Assembly (NCBI GenBank): GCA_020638135.1
Contig: JACKJE010000003.1
Span: 124,001 to 188,000, forward strand
DNA: 64,000 nt
Reading direction: 5' to 3'
Origin: Methylobacteriaceae bacterium
GTDB lineage: Bacteria > Pseudomonadota > Alphaproteobacteria > Rhizobiales > Beijerinckiaceae
The notes beneath the pieces were generated by a model. The model was not told where the DNA came from. It searched no databases and saw nothing but the letters and a program-made list of their open reading frames with translations. Positions within the stretch are counted from its first letter, which is position 1. The number at the start of each line of letters is the position of its first letter. This document shows, in pieces, positions 11,585-21,195 of the stretch. Position numbers and translations under genes: made by a program.

Positions 11585-13186
11585 TTGAACGCCCCGCTCG
11601 CCAAAGCCGACCCCGTCTCCCGCCGCCGCACCTTCGCGATCATCTCGCATCCGGACGCCGGCAAGACCACGCTCACCGAAAAGCTGCTGCTGTTCGGCGG
11701 CGCGATCCAGCTCGCCGGCGAAGTGCGCGCCAAGCAGAACCGCCGCCAGACCCGCTCCGACTGGATGGGTATAGAGCGCGAGCGCGGCATTTCCGTCGTC
11801 ACGTCCGTGATGACCTTCGAATATGGCGATTGCGTCTTCAACCTCTTGGATACGCCCGGCCACGAGGACTTTTCGGAAGATACCTACCGCACGCTGACGG
11901 CGGTCGATTCCGCCATCATGGTGATCGACGCCGCCAAGGGCATCGAGGCGCGAACCCGCAAGCTGTTCGAAGTCTGCCGCCTGCGAGATATTCCGATCGT
12001 CACCTTCGTCAACAAGCTCGACCGCGAGGCGCGCGACCCCTTCGAGACGCTGGACGAGATCGAGAAAACGCTGGCGCTCGACACCACGCCCATGACCTGG
12101 CCGATCGGCTCCGGCCGCGCCTTCTGCGGCACCTATGATCTCCGGCATGGCGTCGTGCGGAAACTGGACGCCGAAGCCGACGCCGAACCGATGAAGGTTT
12201 CCGGCCCCGATGACCCGCAGATCGCGGCGCTCGCAGGCCAAGCGCTCGCCGAACACACGGCCGGCGAGATCGAACTCGCCATGGGCGCCTCCAAACCGTT
12301 CGACAAGCAGGCCTTCCTGGAGGGGCATCTAACGCCGGTCTTCTTCGGCTCCGCTTTGCGCAATTTCGGCGTGCGCGACCTCATCGACGCCATGGCCGAA
12401 CTCGCCCCGCCGCCGCGCGGGCTGGACACGGCGAGCCGCCACGTCGATCCCCGCGAAAACAAGATGACGGGCTTCGTGTTCAAGATTCAGGCGAACATGG
12501 ACCCCAACCACCGCGACCGCATCGCCTTCCTGCGCGTCACCTCCGGCAAGCTGGCGCGCGGGATGAAGGCGAAGCTGATCCGCACCGGCAAGAACATGGC
12601 GCTCAACGCGCCGCAGTTCTTTTTCGCGCAGGACCGCACGATCGCGGATGAAGCCTATGCCGGCGACGTCGTCGGCATTCCCAACCACGGCGTGCTGCGC
12701 ATCGGCGACACGCTGACCGAGGGCGAGGAACTGATCTTCCGGGGCGTGCCGAGCTTCGCGCCGGAAATCCTGCGCCGCGTCCGCATCGGCGACGCGATGA
12801 AGGCCAAGAAGCTGAAGGAAGCCCTGCAGCAGATGGCCGAGGAAGGCGTCGTGCAGGTCTTCACGCCCAACGACGGCTCGGGCTCCATGGTCGGCGTCGT
12901 CGGCGCCCTGCAGCTCGATGTGCTGGCCGAGCGGCTGAAGGCCGAATACGGGCTGGAGGTGACCTTCGAGCAGAGCCGCTTCGAAATCTGTCGCTGGGTA
13001 ACAGCCAAGGACAAGGCGGAGCTGGACAAATTTCTGCGGGCCTATCCCGCGTCCATCGCCGAAGACCTCGACGGGGCCCCCGTCTTCATGGCGACCTCCG
13101 CTTTCAACCTGCGCTACGAGGAAGAGCGCTGGCCGGACGTTGTTTTTTCCGATGTGAAGGATTATCAGGCTTCCAACCCGAAATAG
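11585..13186 (+). CDS. prfC: Peptide chain release factor 3 (RF3)
   Basis: This translational GTPase recycles RF1/RF2 after termination. The 533-residue product has G1 SHPDAGKTT at 21-29, the switch region GIERERGISV, G3 DTPGH at 89-93 and G4 NKLD at 143-146, followed by the EF-G-like domains II and III. The length is normal for RF3. The start is TTG at 11585 with GAAGAGAGAAG just upstream; there is no nearby ATG in frame. The gene is intact, in contrast to its upstream neighbour. Confidence 0.95.
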   Translation: MNAPLAKADPVSRRRTFAIISHPDAGKTTLTEKLLLFGGAIQLAGEVRAKQNRRQTRSDWMGIERERGISVVTSVMTFEYGDCVFNLLDTPGHEDFSEDTYRTLTAVDSAIMVIDAAKGIEARTRKLFEVCRLRDIPIVTFVNKLDREARDPFETLDEIEKTLALDTTPMTWPIGSGRAFCGTYDLRHGVVRKLDAEADAEPMKVSGPDDPQIAALAGQALAEHTAGEIELAMGASKPFDKQAFLEGHLTPVFFGSALRNFGVRDLIDAMAELAPPPRGLDTASRHVDPRENKMTGFVFKIQANMDPNHRDRIAFLRVTSGKLARGMKAKLIRTGKNMALNAPQFFFAQDRTIADEAYAGDVVGIPNHGVLRIGDTLTEGEELIFRGVPSFAPEILRRVRIGDAMKAKKLKEALQQMAEEGVVQVFTPNDGSGSMVGVVGALQLDVLAERLKAEYGLEVTFEQSRFEICRWVTAKDKAELDKFLRAYPASIAEDLDGAPVFMATSAFNLRYEEERWPDVVFSDVKDYQASNPK

Positions 13187-13248
13187 GGCCGCAGGCGGGC
13201 GGCCGGGGGCGGTTTGCGCCCTGAAGTCAATCGGGCGGGAAATCCTTG

Positions 13249-14661
13249 ATGGCAAAGATTCTTCCGGTGATCATGTGCGGCGGCGCCGGCACCCGTGTGT
13301 GGCCCGAATCCCGCGATTCGCTGCCGAAACAATTCATACCCCTGGTTTCCGAGCGCTCGACCTTCCAGATGCTGGTCGAGATGCTGAAGGATCCGCTGTT
13401 CGAGAAGCCCGTCGTCCTGACCAACGTCGACTATCGCTTCCTCGTGGTCGACCAGCTCTCCGCCATCAACGCCGAGGCCGACATCGTGCTCGAGCCGATG
13501 CGCCGCGATTCCGGCCCGGCGGTCGCAGTGGCCGCCGAAATGGCCGCTCGCCGCAGCCCGGATACGGTCGTCGTGGTCTTCGCCGCCGACCATGTCGTGC
13601 AGGACCGCCCAAAGCTCATCCAGCACTGCCGCGAGGCCGCCGAGGCGGCGGAGGCCGGCGCCATCGTCACGCTCGGCATCCGCCCGACCGGGCCCGCAAC
13701 CGGCTACGGCTACATCCGCGCCGGCCAGCCGCTGAAGGAAGGCTCGCCCGTCCGCAAGGTCGAGGCCTTCGTCGAAAAGCCGGACCTCGTCACGGCTCAG
13801 AAATACGTGGCGCAAGGCTATTTCTGGAACTGCGGCTATTTCGTTTTCCGCGCCGACGTCATGCAGGGCGAACTCGACAAGTTCGAGCCGGCCATGCGCG
13901 AGGCCGCGGCCGCCGCCGTCGAGGCGTCGCGACCCGATCTCAAATTCATAGTGCTCGACGCCGATTCCTTCGGCCGCGCGCCGAAGAAGTCGATCGACTA
14001 CGCCGTCATCGAGCGTTCCGACCGGCTCGCGCTGGTGCCGGCCGACATCGGCTGGTCGGACGTCGGCACCTGGGAGGCGGTGTGGGAGCTCTCCGACCGC
14101 GATTCCGACGGCAATTCGGTGCGCGGCCACGGCGTCGTGCTCGGCGGCCGCAATGTTCATATCCGCTCCGACGAACATCTGACCGCCGTCGTCGGCGTCG
14201 AGGACGTCGTTGTCGTCACCACTCAGGACGCCGTCCTCGTCCTGCATCGTTCCAAATCGGATCAGGTCAAGGCGCTGGTCGACCATCTCAAGTCGACCAA
14301 CCGCCGCGAGGTCGCCGAGCACAAGCGCATCTTCCGCCCCTGGGGCTATTACCAGTCGATCGACGCGGGCGCGCGCCACCAGGTCAAGCGCATCGTCGTC
14401 AAGCCCGGCGACCGCCTGTCGCTGCAGAAGCATTTCCATCGCGCCGAGCACTGGATTGTCGTGAAAGGAACGGCGGAAGTCGACCGCGACGGCGAGCGCC
14501 ATCTCGTGCACGAGAACGAGTCGATCTACCTGCCGATCGGCTGCGTCCATCGCCTCGGCAATCCCGGCAAGATCGATCTCGAGCTGATCGAAGTACAGAC
14601 GGGCTCCTATCTCGGCGAGGACGACATCGTCCGCATCGAGGACGTGTACAACCGCGGATAA
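13249..14661 (+). CDS. manC: Mannose-1-phosphate guanylyltransferase / mannose-6-phosphate isomerase
   Basis: Bifunctional type-II PMI/GMP that makes GDP-mannose for polysaccharide. The N-terminal nucleotidyltransferase has CGGAGTRVWP at residues 10-19 and FVEKP at 174-178. The C-terminal cupin isomerase has HFHRAEHW with metal-binding His395 and His397. The length of 470 residues is typical. TTG at 13246 precedes the ATG at 13249 in frame; the ATG was chosen. The gene opens the exopolysaccharide locus and supplies an activated sugar for the glycosyltransferases downstream, which suggests mannose or a mannose-derived sugar such as fucose in the polymer. Confidence 0.94.
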   Translation: MAKILPVIMCGGAGTRVWPESRDSLPKQFIPLVSERSTFQMLVEMLKDPLFEKPVVLTNVDYRFLVVDQLSAINAEADIVLEPMRRDSGPAVAVAAEMAARRSPDTVVVVFAADHVVQDRPKLIQHCREAAEAAEAGAIVTLGIRPTGPATGYGYIRAGQPLKEGSPVRKVEAFVEKPDLVTAQKYVAQGYFWNCGYFVFRADVMQGELDKFEPAMREAAAAAVEASRPDLKFIVLDADSFGRAPKKSIDYAVIERSDRLALVPADIGWSDVGTWEAVWELSDRDSDGNSVRGHGVVLGGRNVHIRSDEHLTAVVGVEDVVVVTTQDAVLVLHRSKSDQVKALVDHLKSTNRREVAEHKRIFRPWGYYQSIDAGARHQVKRIVVKPGDRLSLQKHFHRAEHWIVVKGTAEVDRDGERHLVHENESIYLPIGCVHRLGNPGKIDLELIEVQTGSYLGEDDIVRIEDVYNRG

Positions 14662-14678
14662 TTGGGCAGCGGGCAACC

Positions 14679-14757
14679 GTCATTGCGAGTGCAGCGAAGC
14701 AATCCAGGGCCGCGACCCGGCTCTGGATTGCTTCGTCGCTTTGCTCCTCGCAATGAC
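14679..14757 (+). repeat. Palindromic intergenic repeat, family 1, copy C
   Basis: The element matches copy B closely: GTCATTGCGAGTGCAGCGAAGC at the left and CGCTTTGCTCCTCGCAATGAC at the right, with AATCCAGGG and GCTCTGGATT as inner arms. It separates the convergent manC and primer-transferase genes and may serve as a transcript end point. Confidence 0.9.
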
Positions 14758-14765
14758 GGGTTGGA

Positions 14766-16259
14766 TCAAACCGCGTTCCGGTACGCCTTCCGCGAGAACA
14801 CGGTCAGCCACAAGATCCGCAGGTCGAGCAGCGGCGACCAATTGTCGATGTACCAGAGGTCGTGCTCGACGCGCTTGCGCATCTTGTCCTCGCCGGTCGT
14901 GTCGCCACGCAAGCCGTTGACCTGCGCCCATCCCGTAATGCCCGGCTTCACATTGTGGCGGCGCGCGTAGAAGGCGATTGCCTGCTCGTACATCTGATCA
15001 TGCGCCAGCGCATGCGGACGCGGGCCGACCAGCGACATTTCGCCCGACAGCACGTTGAACAGCTGCGGCAGCTCGTCGATATTCGTACGACGCAGCAGCC
15101 GCCCGACGCGCGTGATGCGGGGATCGCCGACCTGCGCCTGCGGCACGTGCCGCCCGTCGTCCAGCGTGCTCATCGACCGGAATTTGAAGATGCGGAAGGG
15201 CTCCTGGTTGAAGCCGTAGCGCCGCTGCAGGAAGAAGACCGGACCGGGAGCGTCGAGTTTGATCGCGAGCGCGACCAGCGCGAACAGCGGCGACAGCAGC
15301 GCGACCGCGGCGCTCGCCACGATGACGTCGAACAGGCGCTTCAGCGCGACCTCGCCGTGCGACAGCGGCCGGCGCACGAGATGCAGGCTCGAAACGGCGC
15401 CAACGCGCGAGATGCGCGCATCGACGAAACGATCGAGCACGCGTTCCGGACCGAGATGTATCGAGGCCGGCACGCGCATGAATACGTCGATGCACGCGTC
15501 GATCGTTTCGCTCTCCGACCATGGCGCGAGAATGAAGACATCGTCGGGTCGCAGCATGCGGGCCGAGGCGGCCGCGAGCGCGAGATCTTCTTCCAGTGTT
15601 TCGCGGCCTCGCAGCACGGCGGCGGCCACCACGCGCATGCCGCTCTCCCACGGCTGGTATCGTGTCGCAAAGCCCTCGACATCGGCTTCGTAACCGACGA
15701 CGAAAACGCGTTTCAGCGGAATGCCGCCGGCAGACACGCTCGCGCGCACCAGCCCGACGACGCCGGCGCGCGTCGCGATCACCCCGCCAAGGCCCAGGAA
15801 GTAGAAACCGACGATCGTCGCGCGCGAGAATTCGCCGGTCGTCTTGGTCGCGAAACCGAAGACCAGCGCGCAGGCGAACACGATATTCCAGAGGACGAAG
15901 GTGCGCCGCCCGTGGCCGCCCGTTTGCAGGTAGTTCGACAGCGCATATTCGTCGCGCATCGTGTTGGCGGTGGCGAACATCAGCGCGACGAAGAGGCCGA
16001 CTTCGAGAAAATTGCCGACCGGCCCGACATCGCCGTAGGCGCTCCAGTGATAGAACATGCCGGCGGCCAGCGCGCTGACAATGATTGTCGCTATGTCGGC
16101 GACCGCCGTGAGCAATCCGAACGCGCCGCGCAACAGGGCCAGATGCGCCCGCGGCTGCCAGTCCGACCAATCGGCATGCAACGAGCCCGCGTCCGGAATC
16201 GGCGCAGGCCGGATGCGCCGTGAAACCGGTTCGTTCGTGTCGTCGCCGCGTCGACGCAT
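14766..16259 (-). CDS. Undecaprenyl-phosphate sugar phosphotransferase (WcaJ/GumD-type)
   Basis: The initiating enzyme of a Wzx/Wzy-type polysaccharide transfers a hexose-1-phosphate to undecaprenyl phosphate. The N-terminal half has four to five hydrophobic segments and a CoA-binding-like Rossmann region (KRVFVVGYEADVEGF). The C-terminal bacterial sugar-transferase domain runs from about residue 307 (KRLFDVIVASAAVALLSP) through FKFRSM and VGPRPH at 411-416 to the end. The length is 497 residues from ATG 16259; an in-frame TTG at 16340 would add 27 charged residues and cannot be excluded. In GumD and WcaJ the sugar is glucose, but the sequence does not fix the substrate. It is transcribed divergently from the GumC-like gene at 16431. 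Confidence 0.92.
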   Translation of the reverse strand: MRRRGDDTNEPVSRRIRPAPIPDAGSLHADWSDWQPRAHLALLRGAFGLLTAVADIATIIVSALAAGMFYHWSAYGDVGPVGNFLEVGLFVALMFATANTMRDEYALSNYLQTGGHGRRTFVLWNIVFACALVFGFATKTTGEFSRATIVGFYFLGLGGVIATRAGVVGLVRASVSAGGIPLKRVFVVGYEADVEGFATRYQPWESGMRVVAAAVLRGRETLEEDLALAAASARMLRPDDVFILAPWSESETIDACIDVFMRVPASIHLGPERVLDRFVDARISRVGAVSSLHLVRRPLSHGEVALKRLFDVIVASAAVALLSPLFALVALAIKLDAPGPVFFLQRRYGFNQEPFRIFKFRSMSTLDDGRHVPQAQVGDPRITRVGRLLRRTNIDELPQLFNVLSGEMSLVGPRPHALAHDQMYEQAIAFYARRHNVKPGITGWAQVNGLRGDTTGEDKMRKRVEHDLWYIDNWSPLLDLRILWLTVFSRKAYRNAV

Positions 16260-16430
16260 TTCACTCGACCCATGCCGGTCGCCACTGTCCCGTTTAGGGA
16301 CGGCGGCGAACCCAAGTTCGATTCTGCGCGGGCGCTGCAAGAACGCCGCCAGCAGCAGCCGCGGCGAGGTCAGGTTTCGTTAACCATGTTCGAATAATCG
16401 TTAATCAATTCATTCCGAACGAAGGCGGAC

Positions 16431-18023
16431 GTGCGCGGGCGCTTCCACGCTCTTGCCGGCGCAGCCGGCGCTTTGGCATGCGGACTTGCGGCCGCAGTAT
16501 GGTGCGCGGCCGCCCCGCCGCCTTTCGTCGCCTCCGCCCTCGTGAGCGTCGACGCCGCAGCCGACATTCCTGCCGCCTATGACGTATCGGCGCTGCGCGC
16601 GCTCGCAACGAGCGAGACGGTCCTGCGCCAGGCTGCCCTCGACCCGAAAGCCGCCGCCGCGGTCGCGCGCGAGGCGCGACCGACGCTGCCCGACCGCATC
16701 CTCGCTCTGCTCAGCGCGCGCCCCAATCAAACAGACACGCTGAGCCGCGCCGCCGATCTGCTCGCGCAGCGCATCGAGGTCGAACACGGCGCGATGGCGC
16801 GCAGCGCGCTCATCCATGTGCGCATGCAGGACGCCGCGACGGCGGCAGCAGCAGCCAACGCCATCGCTCAGGCGATCGTCGCCGCGCACAACGACGCAAG
16901 CGCGAGGATCGACCGTCGCCTCGACCAGTCGCGCGGCGAAAGGCTGGCGCGAACGGAACACAGACGCGACCTCGCCCGCGCGCGCCTCGCCGCCCTGCGC
17001 GCGAGCGACCTTGCGCCGACGGGCTCGATCGCGCCTGTGGCGAAGGCGCCGCCTGCCCCAGCCGCGCATGCCCTCGCCGAAGCGCAGCGCGCTGTCGCCG
17101 CCGCCCGGTCGCGCCGCGCCGAGGCGGCGCGCATCTACGGCCCGCGTCATCCGCAAATGATCCAGATCGAGACGGACGCCCGGCGCGCCGAAGCCGCCCT
17201 GCAGGCGGCGCGCGCCAAACTGGCGACCGCGCCGAGCGCGCCCGGACCGTCGCTGGCCGAAGGCGGCCCCGACCCGCGCATCGACGAACTGGCGAATGCG
17301 CAAGAGGAGGCCGAACGCGCTGAAGCCGCCTATGACCGGGAAGCCGCGCGTTTCGCGACGCCGAACCGTCAGGCGCGGATCGAGGAACAGGCGCGCGCGC
17401 CGTCCGGCCGCGACCGGCCGCCGACTTCCATTGTGGTCGCGGCCTCCACGCTGCTCGGCTTCGTCCTGTTCGGGGCGGCGCCGGGCCTCGGCGCGCCGCG
17501 CCCATCAACCTGCCGCGCGCAGCCGCAGCGCCCGCACGCCATCATGCGCGACGGCGCCATCGACGCCGCAAGCGCGCGGCGTCTGGTCGAAGCGCTCAAC
17601 ATCGCGGCGAGCGACGGCGCCCGGCGCGTTCTCGTCCGCAGCGATACGACGCGCGCAATCGGTGAGGGAATGCACGCGTTGGCCATGGCCGCTCTCGCGC
17701 AGGGCTGGCGTCCCCTCGTCATCGGATCGGCGGGCCGGCAAGGTCTGGCGCGCGGCGCGGTTATCTTCGATCAACGAAGCTACGCGATTTCAGCGATCCC
17801 CACCCGTGCGGGCGACCTCTTGATCGCCCGGCCGGTCGACAGACGACGCCCCGCGGGAGATGCGGACATCGCCTTCGATCTCGTCCTGTTCGACGAAGAC
17901 ACGGCCGCCGCGCATATCGACGTCGCCGTATGGATCGGCGCCGCGGCGCCGCCATCCGGCATCGCGACCGCGGACCAGAACCTGATCTGGATTGATCCAG
18001 AACAAATCGACGACGAGGCATGA
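16431..18023 (+). CDS. Degenerate GumC/Wzz-like chain-length determinant protein
   Basis: The 530-residue protein begins with a hydrophobic segment (residues 8-27), has a long Ala/Arg-rich coiled-coil region containing the family hallmark YGPRHPQM at 236-243, and a second membrane segment at 332-352 (TSIVVAASTLLGFVLFG). This is the PCP (Wzz/GumC) topology. The conserved N-terminal Wzz beta region is short. After TM2 comes about 170 residues resembling a Rossmann-type BY-kinase domain, but there is no Walker A lysine and no tyrosine cluster at the C-terminus. The start is GTG at 16431. A second, better-preserved GumC-like protein lies at 24197, so this one may be a divergent regulator or partner. 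Substitution appears very Ala/Arg-biased. Confidence 0.72.
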   Translation: MRGRFHALAGAAGALACGLAAAVWCAAAPPPFVASALVSVDAAADIPAAYDVSALRALATSETVLRQAALDPKAAAAVAREARPTLPDRILALLSARPNQTDTLSRAADLLAQRIEVEHGAMARSALIHVRMQDAATAAAAANAIAQAIVAAHNDASARIDRRLDQSRGERLARTEHRRDLARARLAALRASDLAPTGSIAPVAKAPPAPAAHALAEAQRAVAAARSRRAEAARIYGPRHPQMIQIETDARRAEAALQAARAKLATAPSAPGPSLAEGGPDPRIDELANAQEEAERAEAAYDREAARFATPNRQARIEEQARAPSGRDRPPTSIVVAASTLLGFVLFGAAPGLGAPRPSTCRAQPQRPHAIMRDGAIDAASARRLVEALNIAASDGARRVLVRSDTTRAIGEGMHALAMAALAQGWRPLVIGSAGRQGLARGAVIFDQRSYAISAIPTRAGDLLIARPVDRRRPAGDADIAFDLVLFDEDTAAAHIDVAVWIGAAAPPSGIATADQNLIWIDPEQIDDEA

Positions 18024-18117
18024 CCTTCGTCACATGAAATCGTGACAGGCGGCACTGTCGATCGAAAACGTGAGGCGTTTCATACGCATATCGCGCTCGT
18101 ACAGCGGTGTGCCGGCC

Positions 18118-18468
18118 ATGAAAGTCTCTCAAGCCTTCGACGGATTCGAATCCGCTCTCAAGTCCATGCGCGCAGCGGAAATCGCCGCGCTCGGCGCGCA
18201 GGGGTCGGATGGTCGCGACGCGGCGAGCGAGCTTGCAAGCGCGCTCGACAATGTCCGCGCCGCCGCCGTCCGCCTGTGGTCTCTCCCGGCGACGGGCCCC
18301 TCGGACCTCGTGCTCAAGGCGCGCGCGCTACGCTGGCATTTTCCCGACGGCGTGGAAATCTCCAACGGCGTGACGCTCGGAACGGCGAGCGGACTCGAAC
18401 AGGACGCCTCGCTCGGCGCCATTGCGATCCACTACATATTCCGGGACCTGCTCGCGCTGTCGGAGTGA
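18118..18468 (+). CDS. Hypothetical protein in the EPS locus
   Basis: The 116-residue protein begins MKVSQAFDGFESALKSM. It has no signal peptide or membrane segment, is mainly helical in its first 60 residues and has a short C-terminal hydrophobic stretch (IAIHYIFRDLLAL). No family was recognised. The ATG at 18118 was preferred over an in-frame GTG at 18070. It follows the GumC-like gene by 94 bases and ends 11 bases before the convergent flippase gene, so a role in the same pathway is plausible but unproven. Confidence 0.55.
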   Translation: MKVSQAFDGFESALKSMRAAEIAALGAQGSDGRDAASELASALDNVRAAAVRLWSLPATGPSDLVLKARALRWHFPDGVEISNGVTLGTASGLEQDASLGAIAIHYIFRDLLALSE

Positions 18469-18479
18469 GGCGCGTCGCC

Positions 18480-20003
18480 CTATCGCGCGAAGAACTGCAC
18501 GACGGGCGAGAGGAACGGCGTGAGCCACGCAGGCGCCTTGCCCACGAGGTCGGTCAGGCGGTCGAGATCGTCGTCCGGCAGCGCGCGCGTCAGACGCGCC
18601 AGCGCGAAATAGACGGCGACGCCGAGGAGAATCGCAAGCGCGATTCCAACTGGACCGGGCGCTATATTGACGACGGCGCGCGCAGCGATCGCGCTGCCTG
18701 CCGCGGAGCCGACGATGCGCGCGACCGACCCATAAGGGCTCGGGCAATCGAGCGCACGATGCAGATAGACGAAACTCGCCGCCACGATGGTGAACTGGAT
18801 CAGCGAGCGCGCGACGACGGCGCCCATCAGTCCGTAGACCGGAACGACGAGCACGCCCGCCGCGACGATGGCCGCCGCGCCGGCGACGCCGGTGCGCACA
18901 AGAAAATAATTGCGTTCAGTCGCAAACAGCAGCGCGGAGGAGACCGTCGACACCGCGCCAAAGGCCTGCGCGGCGACGAGCACCGCGGCGGCAGTCGAGG
19001 CCTCCGCAAATTCGGCGCCGAACAAGGCCGGCACCAGCGCCGGCGCGATCGCCGCCATGCCGAAACAGGCCGGGAAGATCAGGAAGGACATGAACCTGAC
19101 GGCAGACGCGAAAGCGCGCTTGAGGCCTGCCTTGTCGCCAACCGCGTACAATTGCGAGAACAGCGCGAGCAGGCCGCCCGTCATCAGCAACGGCGCCTGG
19201 GTGGCGACGGTGGCGAGCGTATTGGCGGCGGAATAGAGGCCAGCCTCGTGCGGCCCGCGATAATGGTTGAGAAAGGCGAGTTCGGTGCGCGACCAGACGA
19301 CCGCCGCGATCAACCCGACGCCCCAGCTCGCCAGCGAGAACCGCCATGCGCGCTGCTTCAGCTCATGGTCGATCCTGCCGCCGGGCTTGATATGCGTGAG
19401 CGTGTAGAGCGCGAGCAGCAGGCTGCCGCCGCCATAGCCGACCAGCGCGCCGGTCGGGCCAAAGAAATATGCGCCGGTCGCGACCGCAGCGAGCTGGATG
19501 GCGAGCGAGATCGCGGTCAGCCGCGCCGCCTCGTCGAATTTCTGCGCGCCGCGCAATTGCGACAGGCCGTAATTGCCGATCGCCTGCAGCGCGAACAGAA
19601 CGGCGAGAGACAACCAGACCGTCGACGCGACATCGTCGAAAGGCAGAATGGGAAAGCGCGGCTCGAGGATGGGCGCCATTCGCCACAGGGCGGCGAGCGC
19701 TGCGGCTCCGACGGCTGTCGTCGCCAGGATCGCGGGATAAAAGGCGCGCGCGAAATTGCCGGCGTCGTCATGCAGCGCGCGCGCCTCGAGATCGGGAACA
19801 AATCGCGCAATCGTGATCGGCAGGCCGAGATCGCAGAGGGTGACGAGCGTGCCGACAATCCAGATGCCGAGCGCGACATTGCCGGCGCCGCCCGGCCCGA
19901 GCATGCGCGCCACCACGACGACGCTGAGCAGGCTGCCGAGCGCCGTCGAGGCGCCAGCGAGACTGGAATGCAGCGTGTTTCGCGCGAAGCGCGGAAGGGC
20001 CAT
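18480..20003 (-). CDS. Polysaccharide flippase, Wzx/MVF superfamily
   Basis: The polytopic inner-membrane protein of 507 residues is hydrophobic throughout, with about 12-14 predicted helices, and carries the N-terminal family pattern LAGASTALGSLLSVVVVARMLGPGGAGNVALGIW. Wzx proteins flip undecaprenyl-linked repeat units to the periplasm. Its place among primer transferase, glycosyltransferases, chain-length proteins and a polymerase candidate supports that role. The start is ATG at 20003, with GGAAGGGC close by. It converges on the small gene at 18118. Confidence 0.9.
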   Translation of the reverse strand: MALPRFARNTLHSSLAGASTALGSLLSVVVVARMLGPGGAGNVALGIWIVGTLVTLCDLGLPITIARFVPDLEARALHDDAGNFARAFYPAILATTAVGAAALAALWRMAPILEPRFPILPFDDVASTVWLSLAVLFALQAIGNYGLSQLRGAQKFDEAARLTAISLAIQLAAVATGAYFFGPTGALVGYGGGSLLLALYTLTHIKPGGRIDHELKQRAWRFSLASWGVGLIAAVVWSRTELAFLNHYRGPHEAGLYSAANTLATVATQAPLLMTGGLLALFSQLYAVGDKAGLKRAFASAVRFMSFLIFPACFGMAAIAPALVPALFGAEFAEASTAAAVLVAAQAFGAVSTVSSALLFATERNYFLVRTGVAGAAAIVAAGVLVVPVYGLMGAVVARSLIQFTIVAASFVYLHRALDCPSPYGSVARIVGSAAGSAIAARAVVNIAPGPVGIALAILLGVAVYFALARLTRALPDDDLDRLTDLVGKAPAWLTPFLSPVVQFFAR

Positions 20004-20115
20004 TTTAACGAACCGTTAAGCCTGCACGACGCCGGATAGGCCGGGTTTCTGGCGTTCTCATCGATCATCTCTAACCTGCGACACAGGTCGCGCGCGAGTC
20101 GGAACGAAGATCATA

Positions 20116-21192
20116 ATGAATATGCAACAACGAATTGGACGGACAATCTTTACGGTCGCCTGCGCGCTGATCGCCGCGCAGCCTGGCTTTGCGCGCGACG
20201 CCGCGAATAAGGCGCCGGCGGCTGGCGTTAACCTGTCCGGCGGCGAATTCGGCCAGCCCTCCGGCAAGGTCGAAAAGGACTTTCATTTCCCCTCCGACGC
20301 TGAATTCGCCTGGGCGCAAAAGAAAGGCTTCGCCTTCGTGCGCCTGCCCTTCATGTGGGAACGGCTGCAGCCGGCGCTCGAGAAGGATTTCGACGCCGAG
20401 CACCTGGGACTTCTGGTCGCAACCGTCGAACGCGCGCGCGCGAAAAAGCTGGCGGTCGTTCTCGATGTCCACAATTATGGCCGCTGGCGCGGCGGGCCGG
20501 TCGGCGGCGATATCGTTCCCGATCGCGCCTTCGCCGACCTCTGGCGCAGGCTTGCGCGGAAATTCGGCGGACAGGCCGACGTCGCTTTCGGCCTGATGAA
20601 CGAACCGCACGACATGCCGGCCGCCGCCTGGGCGAAATCGGCGCAGGCCGCCATCGACGCCATTCGCGCGACCGGCGCCTGCAATCTCGTGCTCGTGCCC
20701 GGCGTCAACTGGACCGGCGCGCACAGCTGGACGAAGGAGAGCGAACACGGCGTCAATGGCGAAGCCATGCGTACAATCCAGGACAAGGGCGCCCATGCCT
20801 TCGAATTCCACCAATATCTCGACGCAGACTGGTCGGGCTCGAGCGGCCAATGCCGCAAGAAGGACGAGGTCGTCGCCGCCCTGTCGGTCGCGACGAACTG
20901 GTTGCGCGAAAACAAGCGCAAGGGCTTTCTCGGCGAGTTCGGCGCCGGCGACAGCGAGCAATGCCGCGAAGGGCTCGACGCCATGCTCGCGCATATGGCC
21001 GATAATGCCGACGTCTGGACCGGTTGGGCCTATTGGGCGGCGGGCGCCTGGTGGCCGAAGGACTATCCGCTGTCGATCGAACCGAAGGACGGCGAGGACC
21101 GACCGCAGATGAAAGTCCTCGCCAAATGGATCGGCCGCGCCGCCCTGCCGAACGCCTGCCCGCGCGCTCGCCCGCAGAAAAAGAAGAAATAG
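20116..21192 (+). CDS. Secreted glycoside hydrolase family 5 (cellulase-like)
   Basis: The 358-residue protein has a signal peptide cleaved after about residue 26 (AAQPGFA). The GH5 TIM barrel shows the acid/base glutamate Glu163 in GLMNEPHDM and the nucleophile Glu274 in FLGEFGAGD, plus DVHNYGRW typical of endoglucanases. The C-terminus is basic (KKKK). The reaction is likely endo-hydrolysis of a beta-1,4-linked glucan or mannan. In EPS and cellulose loci such enzymes trim or edit the nascent polymer, which fits its position between flippase and GT4 genes. The start follows a purine-rich GAACGAAGATCATA. Confidence 0.92.
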   Translation: MNMQQRIGRTIFTVACALIAAQPGFARDAANKAPAAGVNLSGGEFGQPSGKVEKDFHFPSDAEFAWAQKKGFAFVRLPFMWERLQPALEKDFDAEHLGLLVATVERARAKKLAVVLDVHNYGRWRGGPVGGDIVPDRAFADLWRRLARKFGGQADVAFGLMNEPHDMPAAAWAKSAQAAIDAIRATGACNLVLVPGVNWTGAHSWTKESEHGVNGEAMRTIQDKGAHAFEFHQYLDADWSGSSGQCRKKDEVVAALSVATNWLRENKRKGFLGEFGAGDSEQCREGLDAMLAHMADNADVWTGWAYWAAGAWWPKDYPLSIEPKDGEDRPQMKVLAKWIGRAALPNACPRARPQKKKK

Positions 21193-21195
21193 CCG

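Noticed and set aside
18042..20039. 665-codon open frame antisense to the flippase
   Set aside because: The composition is almost entirely Arg, Asp, Glu and Gly, typical of the reverse complement of hydrophobic codons. The minus strand encodes a clear flippase.
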